The notes: generated by a model not told the origin, from the letters alone. A stretch of 64,000 nucleotides of DNA from Platanthera guangdongensis (GCA_039583875.1 CM077155.1:5630043-5694042); one strand, 5' to 3'. Shown: positions 10,420-22,504, counted from the stretch's first letter. Numbers and translations are program-made.

Positions 10420-12341
10420 TTAGGTTAACTCTTCTCCATCAATCATTCCCAGTTGATTTATAAAGAACAGATGGGTTTTGTCATCCAATGGCTTGGTGAA
10501 AATATCTGCTCTCTGTAGATCAGTAGGAATGTGGATCAAGTTAATTTTCTTTTTGTCCACATTATCTCTAATGAAATGATGTCTTATTTCAATATGTTTA
10601 GTCCTAGAATGGTGAACTGGATTCTGTGCTATATCAATAGCACTAGTATTATCACAAAATAAAGTTGAATTATTTAAATTGACACCATAATTTAAGAGTT
10701 GGTTTTGTATCCATAGCATTTGTGAACAGCAACTACCAGCAGCCATGTATTCTGCTTCTGTAGTTGATGTAGACACAGATGTCTACTTTTTACAAAACCA
10801 GGAGACAAGTCTCATACCAAGGAACTGGCATGTTCCAGAGGTACTTTTCCTGTCCACTCTACATCCAGTATAGTCAGCATCTGAGTATCCAGTTAACTCA
10901 AACTCTGACTCTACAGGATACCAGAGTCCTAGACTAGGGCAACTCTTTATATATCTCAAAATTCCTTTTGGAAAAATAAGGTGAGATTCTTTAGGGTTCA
11001 CTTGGAACCTAGCACAAAGGCATGTGGCAAACATTATATCAGGTCTGCTAGCTGTTAGGTATAATAGGGATCCAATAATTGCCCTATAGTTTTTTTGATC
11101 CACTGGTTTCCATGCTGCATCAGAATCCACAACTGCATTTGTAGCCATAGGGGTTTTCATCCCTGAAGCATCACCCATCCCAAACTTTTTGATAAGCTCT
11201 TTAGCATACTTAGCTTGGGAGAGGAAGATACCATCTGGGAGCTGCTTCACTTGGAGACCAAGGAAGTAGGAAAGCTCACCCATGCTACTCATCTCAAATT
11301 TTGAGTGCATGAGGTAAGCAAACCTCTTGCACAAATTGGGATCAGTAGACCCAAAAATAATGTCATCCACATATATTTGTACTAACAAGGTTTGGTCCTT
11401 ATGATGTCTAGTGAAAAGTGTTTTATCTATGGTTCCTCTTGTAAATTCATGCTCTAAAAGAAAGCTTGTTAGGGTCTCATACTAAGCTCTTGGAGCTTGC
11501 TTTAAACCATAGAGAGCTTTATGTAATTTAAAAACAAAAGAGGGTTGAGTTGGAGAGATAAAACCCGGAGGTTGTTATACATAACTTCTTCTTGAAGCAC
11601 TCCATTTAGAAATGCACTTTTGACATCCATCTGGTAGACCTTGAATCTCTTGTAAGCTGCATAGGCAAGGAATATCCTGATGACCTCTAACCTTACAACA
11701 GGGGCAAAAGTTTGGTCATAGTCTATTCCTTCCTCTTGTCTGTAGCCTTGAGCAACAAACCTAGCCTTGTTCCTCACTATGTTGCCTTGAGCATCCAACT
11801 TGTTCCTGTAGACCCATTTGGTTCCAATAACTGGATAATTATGGGGTCTTGGAACCAAATCCCAAACTCTACATCTCTCAAACTGATTGAGTTCCTCTTG
11901 CATTTCAATGATCCAGTAGGGATCTTGCTCTGCCTCATGAATGGTGAGAGGTTCAATTTGAGAGAGAAAACAGACATGCATCAAGTCTTGGTTGAGTTGA
12001 TGCCTTGTATGTACACCTACTAAGATGTCTCCAATCACTTGAGATCTGGGGTGATCTCTAAGTGTGACAAGATCAGTTGGTGGAGTTGGTTGAGCAATAA
12101 CTTCAATATTTAATTCCTCTTGGGGAATGATACTAACTGTTGGGGGAAGTTCAGCCACTTCCTCTTGAATTTCCTCATCACTATCTTCAACAACCTGTGG
12201 AGTGGGATGGTTAGACACCTCTTGGGTAAGGTTCAGTCCATCCATAGACTCACACAATGGTGGAACCTGCAAAGAGCTTATGGTAGAAATTTCTTTCTCC
12301 TTGTATGACATGTTAGTCTCATCAAAAGATACATGAACAGA
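10420..12341 (-). pseudogene. E2 reverse transcriptase and RNase H
   Basis: This copia RT-RNase H region copies element RNA to DNA and removes the RNA. Reading on the minus strand: linker with [22 protein letters not shown] start [23 protein letters not shown], catalytic [11 protein letters not shown] near 11365, SLLYLTASRPDIMFATC, then RNase H with [31 protein letters not shown] and ADIFTKPLD, ending DGEELT with TAA at 10420-10422. It is broken by a frameshift near 11580 and by stops at about 11483 (TGG to TAG) and 10780 (a Gln codon to TAG). Confidence 0.9.
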
Positions 12342-13592
12342 TTATTCAATTTTAGGAGTTGATTTATTATATACCGTATAAGCTTTACTGATCATGGAGT
12401 ATCCCAGAAACACTCCTTCATCAGCTTTAGCTTGAAATTTTGCTATGTAATTCTTGTCATTATTGTGAATGTAGCAAATACAACCAAAGATTTTAAAATA
12501 ATCTACTTTAGGTTTCTTCACTTTGAGTAATTCATAGGGAGTCTTGCCCTTCATTTTATGTATTAAACTTCTATTCAACACATAGTTGGAGGTGTTCACT
12601 GCCTCTGCCCAAAAGGATAGTGGAAGGTGAGCATCTGACAACAATGTAGTATCAGATTCAATAAGAATTCTATTTTTCCTTTCAGCTACCCCATTTTGTT
12701 GAGGAGTTCTAGGAGCTGAGAAAGTATGACTGATCCCTTCACTTTAACAGAACTCTTGCATAAGAAGAGAATCAAATTCTGTCTCATGATCACTTCTGAT
12801 CAGGGCAATGTGAGTGTTGAACTCAATCTATATGCATTTGAAAAACTCTGTCAAACACTTAAAGTTATCAGATTTCTTTCTCAGAAAGGACACCCATATG
12901 AATCTTGAGAAGTCATCTACAACTACTAAGGTATAAGATTTCCATCCTAAGCTTTGTACTGTAATGGGTCCAAAAAGATCCATGTGTAACAGATACAAAA
13001 TCCTAGGTGAATCACTCTTATTAAGTGACTTGAAACTATTTTTGGTTTGCTTGCCTAATTGACAAGCCATGCAGAGTCCTTGCTTCTTGTAAAGGCCAGA
13101 AGGTAGTCCTCTAACAAGGTTGTTCTTGGATAGCCTAGCAATGGTTCTAAGGTTTATATGTCCTAATCTCTTATGCCATAATTCATTAGATCTACAAATA
13201 GAGTTAAACAAGCAAATATCTACCTTGGTTGAAAGAAAAGCTACAAGATAGATGTTACCTTTCCTTTTACCTGTCAACACAGTTGTGTTGTCCTCTGATT
13301 TGATCTTGCATAAGGATTTGCTGAAAGTCACTTGGTAGCCTTCATCACACAGTTGACTGATGCTGATTAAGTTGTGCTTCAGTCCTTCCACATAGGCTAC
13401 TTTCACGAATATGACTGTGCCAATCTGGACTGCACCATATCCTTTTGTTAGTCCAAAGTTTGAATCACCAAATATTACTTTGGGTCCAAGCTTGGTTTTG
13501 AAAGATGTGAAATTACCCTTGTTTCCTGTCATGTGCTTTGAGCATCCACTATCCAGATACCATTGCTAGTTTGATGTTGGATAGGTTTTCAC
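12342..13592 (-). pseudogene. E2 protease and integrase
   Basis: The aspartic protease active site WYLDSGCSKHMTGNK lies just after a TAG (13566-13568) that replaces a Gln codon kept in E4. Then comes the GAG-pre-integrase zinc finger (LWHKRLGHINL to CMACQLGKQT). The integrase core follows with D in LLHMDLFGP, D in the RSDH motif and E in [10 protein letters not shown], and C-terminal FAYLGYS-type sequence (GVFLGYSMISKAYTVYNKST). Further stops occur at 12744-12746 and 12342-12344. The protease frame is shifted by one base relative to gag; a TGCAG acceptor-like site (13597-13593) marks the boundary. Confidence 0.88.
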
Positions 13593-13794
13593 CTGCACAT
13601 AAAACAATTTACTTGTTTTTGACCCAGCTTACCTTGGGCCTAGATTGATAACCTTTGAATTCAGAAATAAAAGACATCTCTGGTTGACTCTTATAGCCTT
13701 CAGGATGATATCTCCTAGGAGGTATTATCCATTCAGTATATGGGTTAAATCATTGAGATGTAGAACCTCTAGGATTGAACTTTGATTTGCCTTT

Positions 13795-13995
13795 GAAAGA
13801 GTTTTCAAAACTCTGAGATCTGTTCGATGATCTCTGAGCTGAGTTCGACAATCTTGGGTCAGATCGTCGAGCTCCATTCGATGATCGACTGTGCCAGAGT
13901 TCAGGGTTTAGAGATCGTCGACCTGAGTTCGACGATTTAGCCTGAGATCGTTGATCTTCATTCGACGATTGTCTAGCTCCGTTCGACGATTTCTG
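13795..13995. repeat. TCGA palindrome array inside E2 gag
   Basis: Repeated TCGACGAT/ATCGTCGA sites, some as inverted pairs around GCTCCATT or CTCCGT, run through the C-terminal gag coding sequence. They give a run of Ser-Ser-Asn...Arg-Arg-Ser peptides. The motif matches the arrays in the LTRs and in the pol/ORF spacer of E2 and E4. Confidence 0.8.
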
Positions 13996-15352
13996 TTGAA
14001 CTTTGGTTTTCTTAGGTAGATCAGAATTCTTCCTAGCTACCTCCACAACTCCCTTCCCTTTATCAGAGATAAATTTGATTGGGGTTGATAGTCATATAGG
14101 TTGGCTGGATGAAGCACCCAAGCCCAGTGTACTATTAAATCTTGAGTTCACTGTGCTTGTGATGTCCATTAGTTTGATACTTCTCCCATTGAGGGATTCT
14201 TCAAACTTCTTGGCCTCTGATAGTTCACTTTTCAGTGAGGCTATCTGCTCCTTACAGCACTCCAACTCCTCAGAGAGTTCAAGGTTTTCTGATTTTAAAG
14301 AGCTGTGTTCAGATAGCTGATTTATGAGGGAAATGATTTCCTTCTCAGATCTTAGTAAATCTAAACACAGTGCTTTAAACTCACACTTGAAGTCCTCAGA
14401 ATTAAAATCAAAAGAACTTATTACCTGGTCCTCTTCAGATTGAGTTTCTGATTCAGATTCTGACTCTTCTGCATTAGAATTTTACTGTGAGGCATTGATA
14501 GCCATCATGCAGAATTCTTTTTCTTCAGCATCATCTTCATCATCACTAGAGCTGGATGAAGCTTCAGATTCTTCTTATGTCTCACTCCAAGTTTCGGCTA
14601 CAAACCCCTTCCTGGTGTGTTTGTTCTTACTGAAGGAGGGTTTGTCATTGTTGTTCTTCCTGAAGTCTTTATCTTTTCTTCTCTCCTTCCTGTCCTTTTT
14701 GTCCTTATACTGATTTTCTGGACAGTCAGACACCATGTGGCCTGGTTTCCTGCATCCAAAACAAATAATCTTTTTGTTATTTGATTTGTCATACCTTGAC
14801 TTGTCATGCTCTCTGTGTGATCTTTTCCTGAAATCCGTCCTGGCCATTTTGTAAAACCTTTTGGCCAGTAGGCTTAGCAACTCTTCATTACCTGTGACCT
14901 TGTCTTCAGGCTGATCTTCAGTGGCTTTAAAAGCTATTGATTTTTCTATTCTTGTAGCTGGTGAGGCAGCCTTCTGCTCTTCTTCTCTATTCTTGATGAA
15001 CAGCTCATAAGACTTGAGCTTGCCTAAGAGAGCTTCAGTTGTGATCTCATTCAGGCTTCTGGCATCCTTGATTGGCCAAATCCTTGAGTCCCAAGTGCTT
15101 GGGAAGCACATTAGGATTTTATCATTGAGCTCAGTCAATGAGATCTCTTTATCCAAAGTCTTCAGTTCATTGACTATAAGGCCGAGTCTATTATACATAT
15201 CTGCTACTGACTCAGCTTCCCCTTTCTTGAAGTTCTCATACTGGGTTATGAGATGAGATCTTCTATCTTTTCTCTCATCAGCAGATCCTGAGACTATCTC
15301 AGATAACTTATCCCAGATGTCCTTTGCTGAGTTGCATTCAACTACCTTTGGG

Positions 15353-15357
15353 AATAT
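15353..15357. repeat. Target-site duplication of E3, left copy (AATAT)
   Basis: AATAT lies directly before TGTTGGG. The same five bases follow the right LTR at 23877-23881. The uninterrupted homologous site in E4 gag (around 30077-30082) has this pentamer once. Confidence 0.95.
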
Positions 15358-15689
15358 TGTTGGGTATTGTATCCACAATGTACCTGATTTGAAGAAGCCC
15401 CTGGACAAGCTAAGGTCAATAGACAATGTATTTGATAAAATCTTTCAAGTTGTACTTGCAGTTTTTCCACGCTAAGTGCACACCAATGTCAGGGTGCAGT
15501 AGGTCAATATACACGGGTCTGCACGACGTAATCCCTCGTTGAGCAGATCAGTGTGTTGGCCTACGTGTACTCTCTCTATTGGAGTGCACTTACTTTCAAG
15601 TACAGGGTCGTGCTTATGCAAGAGAAGACATGGAGCAAGGATGGGTCAAGGAGCAGCTCTTGGGTGGAAAGACGAAAATTCGTCTAAGT

Positions 15690-15985
15690 ATAATTCGACG
15701 AGAATCACTAAGTGATTCTCGCCGATTCGTCGAGAATCATTAGTGATTCTCGCCGACTCTTTCCGGCTACCTCAAAATGGTGCCAAGTAAGATTCGGCGA
15801 GAATCACTAGTGATTCTCGCCGAACCCATCGCAGAGCAGATCATGAATACCCAGTAGTATTCGTTGAGAATCACTAAGTGATTCAGCGAGAATCACTAGT
15901 GATTCTCGACGAATCGTCGAGAATCACTAACTGATTCGCGCCGATTCGTCGAGAATCACCTGCGATTCTCGCCGATTTTTACTTG
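15690..15985. repeat. E3 U3 array of long GAGAATCAC/GTGATTCTC palindromes
   Basis: Seven dyads have centres near 15710, 15741, 15808, 15875, 15898, 15930 and 15961; most neighbours are 31-32 bp apart. The best, 15793-15824, is a perfect 32-bp palindrome made of TTCGGCGAGAATCACT and its reverse complement. Outer arms often read TCGTCGA or CGCCGA, linking them to the TCGA motifs of the other families. Confidence 0.9.
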
Positions 15986-16095
15986 GCGTTTTCTCTGGAA
16001 GCTGCTGGACCGGATTCTGCCGCTGGACTATTTTGAACCGGTTTTCGGGATCCTTCTTGTGGGTCCCACAACGGTCAAATTGAAAGTATCTACAG

Positions 16096-16103
16096 TATAT
16101 ATA
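16096..16103 (+). promoter_or_regulatory. E3 5' LTR TATA box
   Basis: TATATATA in a GC-balanced context, about 110 bp after the palindrome array and followed by a leader-like region. This is the likely start of element transcription. The 3' LTR has lost the corresponding segment. Confidence 0.6.
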
Positions 16104-16956
16104 CGAGTATTTTGAACAGTAGGATATACAGAAAGAAGCCGAGCAAAAAACCTAGACCTAAAATCGCGATCTTCACTCCGCCGCCGCCGTCGCGCTCGAG
16201 CTAGTTGGTCGCCGTCATCGATCGGGATTCCTTCGTGATCTTCCTGCGACAGAAGCCTAGCCAAGCCTTGGGTCTCACGTGTCTATCCAGAGATCCCTTG
16301 TCTCTCGATTTGTTGATCGGAAAAAACTTCCCGTCCGAATCGATCGAGACGACCGATCCTCGTGTGGCCGTTGGTAGACCTAGCTTACTTCGCTACGAAG
16401 TTTGGATCTCCAAAGTACAGCAGCCGCATATCGCCGTCGCCGCCGAACCCGTGAACCTTGCCGCCGCCAATCTTGCCGCCGCCGGTTCCGGGGAGATCCT
16501 CTCCAAGAGAGATCCAAGGTTGTGCACTATTTGTGGACTTCAAGAACACGTCGTCAATAAAGAGGGATACCTTAGTCTCCAAACGAAGTTTGTATCTCGT
16601 GTACATTCTATTTTTACTTTTGTTGTAAAAGAACATTTGTTCCGTGTTGTAAGGGTTGGGTGCAACCCGGTTTGTGGGAGTGTCGACTCCTACGTGTGGA
16701 AGGGTTCCTTCCGATAGTGCAAGGATTGGATTTCAATCCTGTTGGAGAAGTGACCGAGTCATACCTTGTTGGGAGATAGGTCGAAGGGGGAAAGTGGATG
16801 TACCCAAGTCGGGGAACCACTATAAATTGCCTGTGTTTTCTGTGTGCTGTGCTGTTTATCTTTATTGTGCAGGTACTATTATAAATTCCGCAAAAGCGCT
16901 ACACGTCACCTATTCCCCCCCATAGGTGCACATAGTTGACACTAGGTGGACTTTCA

Positions 16957-16976
16957 AGTGATATCAAAGCGAGGTT
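16957..16976 (+). other. E3 primer-binding site
   Basis: AGTGATATCAAAGCGAGGTT follows the LTR directly. It is a mutated form of the TGGTATCAGAGC sequence that pairs with initiator tRNA-Met and is seen intact in E7. Confidence 0.75.
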
Positions 16977-17046
16977 GCTCATCAAAAAGGTTAACACCTT
17001 CAGTTGAATCCTGCCACTAGTGTCAACAAGGAGGCAAACATCTACT

Positions 17047-19329
17047 ATGGACGGGCTCAAGTTCTCCGGCATGATCCCAGTGTGCACCAGGCTCAACTTT
17101 CCTATCTGGAAGGAAAGGATCAGGTTCTACATGGAAGCAGTGGATCCTCGACTTTTCATGATCGTGCAGGAGGGACCTTATGTCCCCACTAAGGCCTCCA
17201 CCATTGATCCCACCAAGAAAGTGCTGAAGACACTTTCTGAAATGGACAAGGACGAGATGGTGCTAGTGGGACTTGACATGAAGGCACGGAACATTCTGGT
17301 CAGCGCAGTTGATGACTCTATGATGCAAAACTTCAGCAATTGCAGGACAGCACAGGAGATCTGGTAGTGCCTGATCATCCTAATGGAGGGCACAGATGAA
17401 GTGAGGGATGATCGGAGATCCCTCCTGAACCAGAAATATGAGGCCTTCAGACAAGGGCCTAAGGAAGAGATCGGAGTCACATACGAGAACTTCCTCAAGA
17501 TTGTCAACGCCCTCAAAGGCTACGGAAGAGTGTTCACTAATGGTGAACTCAATGATAAATTCCTTATGTCCCTTACTAAGGAATGGGACACAAAGATCTG
17601 CACCATCAGAGAGTTTGGCAGACTAGCTGAAAATGATCCACAAATTCTGTTTGGAAAGCTGATGTCCTATGAGCTTCAGCTGAACACCAGAAAAGCAGAA
17701 GAAGAAGCTGAGAAGGCGGCAGCCAAAGAAAAGACTGTGGCTCTAAAAGCCAGTCACTCCAGAAAAGGCAAGGGTGCGGTTTCGTACCGTGCCAGGAAAA
17801 AGGATGAGGAGGAGGACTCTGAGCCATGCTCCTCCAGCTCAGAGCTGTCGGAGGAGGATTTCTCCCTCATCACTCGAGAGTTCAAGAAGTTCCTCAAGAT
17901 GAGGAATCAAAGAAAGAGAGACGGCTCCTCCTCCAGGCATCAGAAGAAAAATTATTCTTCTGACAGGTATGCATCTAGACCGAACAAACATCGCTCCTCT
18001 GACATTATTTGCTTTGGATGCAATAAGCCAGGACACGTCGTGGCCGACTACTATCAAGGCAAGAGAGAAAAAGGGAAAGGAGAGGAGCTCAAATCCTCTA
18101 GAGATAATAAGAAAGAGCGGAGCTACATCGCCAAAAGGCCAAAGACACTGAGTGAGTCTGATACTTCAGACTCCAGTGATGATGAGGAAGCCTACTTCGG
18201 GCTAGTGGGTCGCTCCGACTCAGAAGGAGAATGTCCCCCATTTACTGGGAAGGCAAAAGCTCACACCCCTCTCTCCGACTCTGACTCTGATCCTGAGTCT
18301 CAGGATGATGAACCTGAGGATAGCCTTTCGGCCCGTGAAGCTGAGCTCCTCGAGAAGTATGAGCTTTTGCTCAACACTTTCGAGGAGTGCCGAAAGAGAT
18401 TGAAGGCTGAGAAAAAGGAAGTAAAATTCCTTAAGGGTGAGTGTGTTTCCCTAAGGGAAGAGGTCACCAGTTTGATCTCTCTCCGACAGGAGCACATTGA
18501 CCTGACCTCAAAGCATTCAGAGTCTCTGAAGATCCTTGATCTTAAGCAGGAGGAAGTCGACAAGTTGGAAGAACAACTTGCGGCAGAAAGGAAGATCGTC
18601 AAGAGCTTCTCTATGCCAAAAACAGTTCTTCCAGTTGTTGATACCTTCTCTGCTCAGGCCAAAGGAGCTGGCTTGGGGCATGTAGGGGTATCTGGTTCCT
18701 CCTCCAGGAGAAACAGGAACCAGAGGAAGAATAAGGCCGCCAAGAAGGCCTCTGCTTATGAAAAGGGAAAGGCTCCGCTTAGTCCTGTTGCGTTCAGAAA
18801 GCCTGGCTTTCCTTGCAACCAACATGACTTTGAGTCAACATTTGGCCATCATTTCCGGCCCTCGGTTGCAAAGCCAAAGAGCTGATATGACGGTTGGACC
18901 TTTCCCCGGAGCTTCGGTGAGAGTGCCTTCAAGGCACCTTATGAGGAAATCCACATGGGAAATTATGGTCCGTTCTCTAGCGGCCATAATGGAAAGCAGG
19001 CACCAAAAGCCAAGCCTGTTATACAGAAGGTGATGAAGTCATGTGACTGTTGTCACCATGAGGCCTCCACCTCCCGATCCAAGGCCCCAACTGTACCCAC
19101 CGTTCCCAGGGTAAGGCAGGAGCCTAGGAAGAGGTACAACAGATTCGACTGTTGGTGCTGTGCCAAAGTTGGTCACTTTGTCGTGGATTGTTGGTTTAAT
19201 CCAAGGTATTACGAGACTCCCTATGTTAGCACTACGAGGTCGACCACTCGTAGGGTTAACCAATCGAGGGGGAGTGTGCTAACCAGGAATCTAGGACCCA
19301 AGTTCGATTGGGTTCCTAAGGCGAGTTAA
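17047..19329 (+). pseudogene. E3 gag with two CCHC zinc knuckles
   Basis: Gag forms the particle and binds element RNA. Translation would start at ATG 17047 (MDGLKFSGMIP). Residues 1-110 match the E7 and E8 gags (NFPIWKERIRFYMEAVDPR). A first knuckle, CFGCNKPGHVVADY, has its last Cys changed to Tyr; then come acidic Ser-rich blocks and a coiled coil (about 18330-18610). A second complete knuckle, CWCCAKVGHFVVDC, lies near 19155-19197. The frame is continuous apart from stops at 17365-17367 and 18883-18885 (an Arg codon in E7). It ends with TAA 19327-19329, nine bases before a TTTTGCAG site. A gag of about 760 residues is normal for this lineage. Confidence 0.88.
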
Positions 19330-19345
19330 TTTTGTTTTGCAGGAA
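19330..19345 (+). promoter_or_regulatory. E3 gag/pol boundary with splice-acceptor-like sequence
   Basis: TTTTGTTTTGCAG/GAATG follows the gag stop. Pol is in the +1 frame relative to gag and reads through this point. E2, E4 and E7 have the same arrangement (stop, 10-20 bases, then TGCAG). It could be a 3' splice site joining pol to an upstream donor; no donor is identified. Confidence 0.4.
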
Positions 19346-22300
19346 TGTCCAAAGGCCACCAAAACGCCGATCTGGTATTTGGACAGTGGATGCTCCCGGC
19401 ATATGACTGGGACAAGAAGCCTGCTGCGTGATTACACTCCAGTCGAGAATGGACCTAAAGTCATCTTTGGAGGGTCAGATCGAGGAGTCACCAGAGGTTA
19501 TGGTATGATTTCCAACGGTATAATCTCTATCACCGACATGTCTTATGTTGAAGGGTTAAACCATAACCTGATCAGTGTAAGTCAGTTATGTGATAAAGGT
19601 TATGACGTTAAGTTCTGCAAGGATAAATGTCTGATAATTTCACGTACCTCTTCTGAGACGGTATTATCAGGCATTAGGAGCAGAAATATCTTCTGCTTAG
19701 ATTTTCTCAGTTTAGATTCATCTACCCCCGTATGTCTTGTGGCAACAGGCAGTGCATCTCTTTGTGAACAATGGCACAAGAGATTGACACATATTAATTT
19801 CAAGACAATTAGTATGCTGTTTTCTAAGAATTTAGTAAGGGATGCTCCCAGTATCAAGTGCATCAAAGATAGCCCCTGTCCTGCATGCCAGATGGGCAAA
19901 CAGACTCGGGCTACCTTTAAAAGCATTGCAGACAAAGACTCTTCCCGATGTATTTACCTTTTACATATGGACTTGTTTGGTCCAGTGCAAGTTCATAGCT
20001 TGGGAGGCAAGTCCTATACGCTAGTGATAGTTGATGATCACTCACGGTTTACATGGGTGTTCTTTTTGAAACGAAAGTCAGATACGTTTGACATCTTCAC
20101 TAGTTTTGTCAAGCAGGTCCAGAACGAATTTAACTGCTCAGTGGTCAAAATCAGAAGTGACCATTGAACAGAATTCGAATCTGGTGCTATGACAGAGTTT
20201 TGTGAAGAACAAGGTATCTTTCATGAGTTTTCCTCCCCGCGCACTCCTCAGCAAAACGGAGTTGCGGAGAGGAGAAATAAAACTCTCATTGAAGCCTGCA
20301 CGATAATGTTGAAAGACGCTTCTCTCCCAGAATACTTCTGGGCAGAGGCTGTCAATACAGCTTGTCATGTACAAAACCGAGCATTGATCAACAAGCATCA
20401 TCGTAAGACGCCTTACGAGCTACTGAAAGGCAGGAAACCAACCATGTCCTACTTGAGGATCTTTGGTTGCAGATGCTATGTACTGAATAATGGGAAGTAC
20501 CCGCGTACTAAATTTGGTGAAAAATGCTTCGAAGGCATATTCATGGGCTATAGTTCCCACAGTCGGGCATATAGGGTCTTCAATAAGAAAACCCTAGTGG
20601 TAGAAGAATCAATAAATGTTGTATTTGATGAAGGAAGTTTGCTTAACAGCAATTCTTCCAGTGGTATTCTTGAAGATGCAGGTGCACGACTGGAACAGCT
20701 GAGTCTGGATGAGACCGCTAAAGATGACACTCCTAAGTACGTCAAAGTTTCCACCTCCAAGTCATCTGAAAACGTTGAAGAGCAAAATGGAACAAATCTC
20801 TTAGAAGAAGGAGAAGCCCAAGAAGTAGTCGAAGCTCCAGACGCCAGACTTCTAGAACTCCGGCACGTGAGGGATCATCCTAGAGATCAGATCATCAGAG
20901 ATCCTCATGTCGGTGTCAGAACTCGAAGAGGTACTATTAATGAAGTATTGCATCTTAGCTTCCTGTCACAGGTTGAGCCAAAGAAGTTCGACGAGGCGAA
21001 CAAAGATGTAGCATGGATTTTGGCCATGCAAGATGAACTACATCAATTCAAACGATGCAACGTCTGGACCCTGGTTCCCAGACCACACAAGCAGAATGTG
21101 ATTGGCACCAAGTGGATCTTCAGAAACAAACTGGATGAACATGGTGTCATCGTAAAGAATAAGGCCCGGCTGGTGGCTCAAGGTTACAGACAGGAGGAGG
21201 GGATTGACTTCGACCAGACCTTCGCACCAGTAGCAAGGCTCGAGGCAATCAGATTGTTCCTGGCGTATGCTTCACACAAAGGATTCACAGTCTATCAAAT
21301 GGATGTGAAATCAGCATTCTAGAATGGAGACCTGAAAGAGGAAGTATACGTTGCTCAACCTCCAAGTTTTGTCGATCCTACTTATCCCAATCATGTTTAT
21401 TTTCTTAATAAAGCCTTATATGGGTTGAAACAAGCTCCACGAGCTTGGTATGAGACTTTATCTAGTTTTCTTCTTGAGAACAAGTTATCTAGAGGTAAAA
21501 TAGATAAAACATTGTTTCTCCGGGAAGTCAAAGGCAAGATTTTGCTGGTGCAAATCTATGTCGATGACATAATATTCGGCTCAACAGACAACAATCTTTG
21601 CACAAAGTTTTCTAAACTTATGCAAGGAAAGTTTGAAATGAGTAGTATGGGAGAGCTCAAGTATTTCTTAGGACTTCAAGTGAAATAGTCTGAGGATGGA
21701 ATCTTCATCTCTCAGACGAAGTTCACAAATGAACTCCTTAAGAAATTCGGTATGGAGAGTGCAACCTCTATGAGGACTCCAATGGGATCCACTATGTCTC
21801 TGGATAAGGATGAGAAAGGTAAACCTTTCGATGAAACCAAATACAGAAGCATCATTGGATCCCTGCTCTACCTTACTGCCAGTAGACCGGATATTATGTT
21901 CTCCACATGTGTCTGTGCCCGATATCAGGTGAACATTAAGGAATCTCACTATGTCACTGCAAAGAGAATTCTAAGATACCTTAAAGGTACTCCTAATCTT
22001 TGCTTGTGGTACCCAAGAAACAATGATGTCGAGCTAATAGGCTTTTCAGATGCTGATTTTGCAGGGAGTAGGGATGACAGGAAAAGCACTTCCGGAACGT
22101 GCCAATTCCTCGGAAGAAGGCTTATCTCATGGAACAGCAAGAAGCAGAATTGTGTAGCTACCTCCACAGCAGAGTCTGAGTACATCTCGGCAGGCAGCTG
22201 TTGCGCACAACTCCTATGGATCAGAACCCAGTTAGCCGACTACGACCTTCAGTTCAAGGAAATTCCAATGTACTGCGACTCCTCCAGTGCAATTGCCATT

Positions 22301-22504
22301 GCCAACAATCCGGTATTGCACAGCAGAACAAAGCATATTGAAGTGCACTACCACTTCATTCAGGAGCACGTGGAGAACAAGGACATCTCTCTCTGTTATG
22401 TCCCCACGGACAAGCAGATTGCTGATATATTCACAAAGCCCTTAGACGAGGCCAAGTTCAATCTTTTCAAGACTGAATTGGGGATGCTCAATTATGAGGA
22501 ATGA
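19337..22504 (+). pseudogene. E3 pol: protease, integrase, RT, RNase H
   Basis: One frame of about 1055 codons. Protease: WYLDSGCSRHMTG (residues 12-24). Integrase: HKRLTHINF...CPACQMGKQT zinc finger, D in LLHMDLFGP, D in RSDH, E in [43 protein letters not shown] near residue 740, SLLYLTASRPDIMF. RNase [55 protein letters not shown]. Only three stops interrupt it: TGA 20165-20167 (a conserved Gly), TAG 21320-21322 (a conserved Leu) and TAG 21686-21688 (probably Gln). There are no frameshifts. It ends with TGA at 22502-22504. Confidence 0.93.

Larger units (their letters stand above)
13609..15357 (-). pseudogene. E2 gag, central and C-terminal part
   Basis: This continues the gag that begins at 24148 on the far side of E3. 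It shows the gag capsid-like region (SGSADERKDRRSHLITQYEN), a CCHC zinc knuckle (CFGCRKPGHMVSDC), a basic stretch, TAA at 14575-14577, then an acidic Ser-rich segment and a coiled coil (about 14100-14400). A C-terminal section encodes repeated SSNGARRS-like peptides from a TCGA array (13795-13995). It ends at TAA 13609-13611. The TAA after AETWSET is at the identical place in E4 (30859-30861), so it predates the split of the two copies. A few other stops are present. Confidence 0.85.
15358..16956 (+). repeat. E3 5' LTR
   Basis: It starts TGTTGGGTATTG and ends GTGGACTTTCA, 1599 bp. It holds a palindrome array (15690-15985), a TATA box (16096-16103), a GC-rich leader with CCGCCGCCG tracts (16160-16500) and the CACC...CCCCC-type tract close to its end. 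It is 529 bp longer than the 3' LTR, mostly because the latter lost 517 bp that include the TATA box. Confidence 0.95.

Noticed and set aside
19325..19345. Programmed +1 frameshift between gag and pol
   Set aside because: The frame relation differs in E7 (same frame), and no slippery codon is conserved across copies, so splicing is the better guess.
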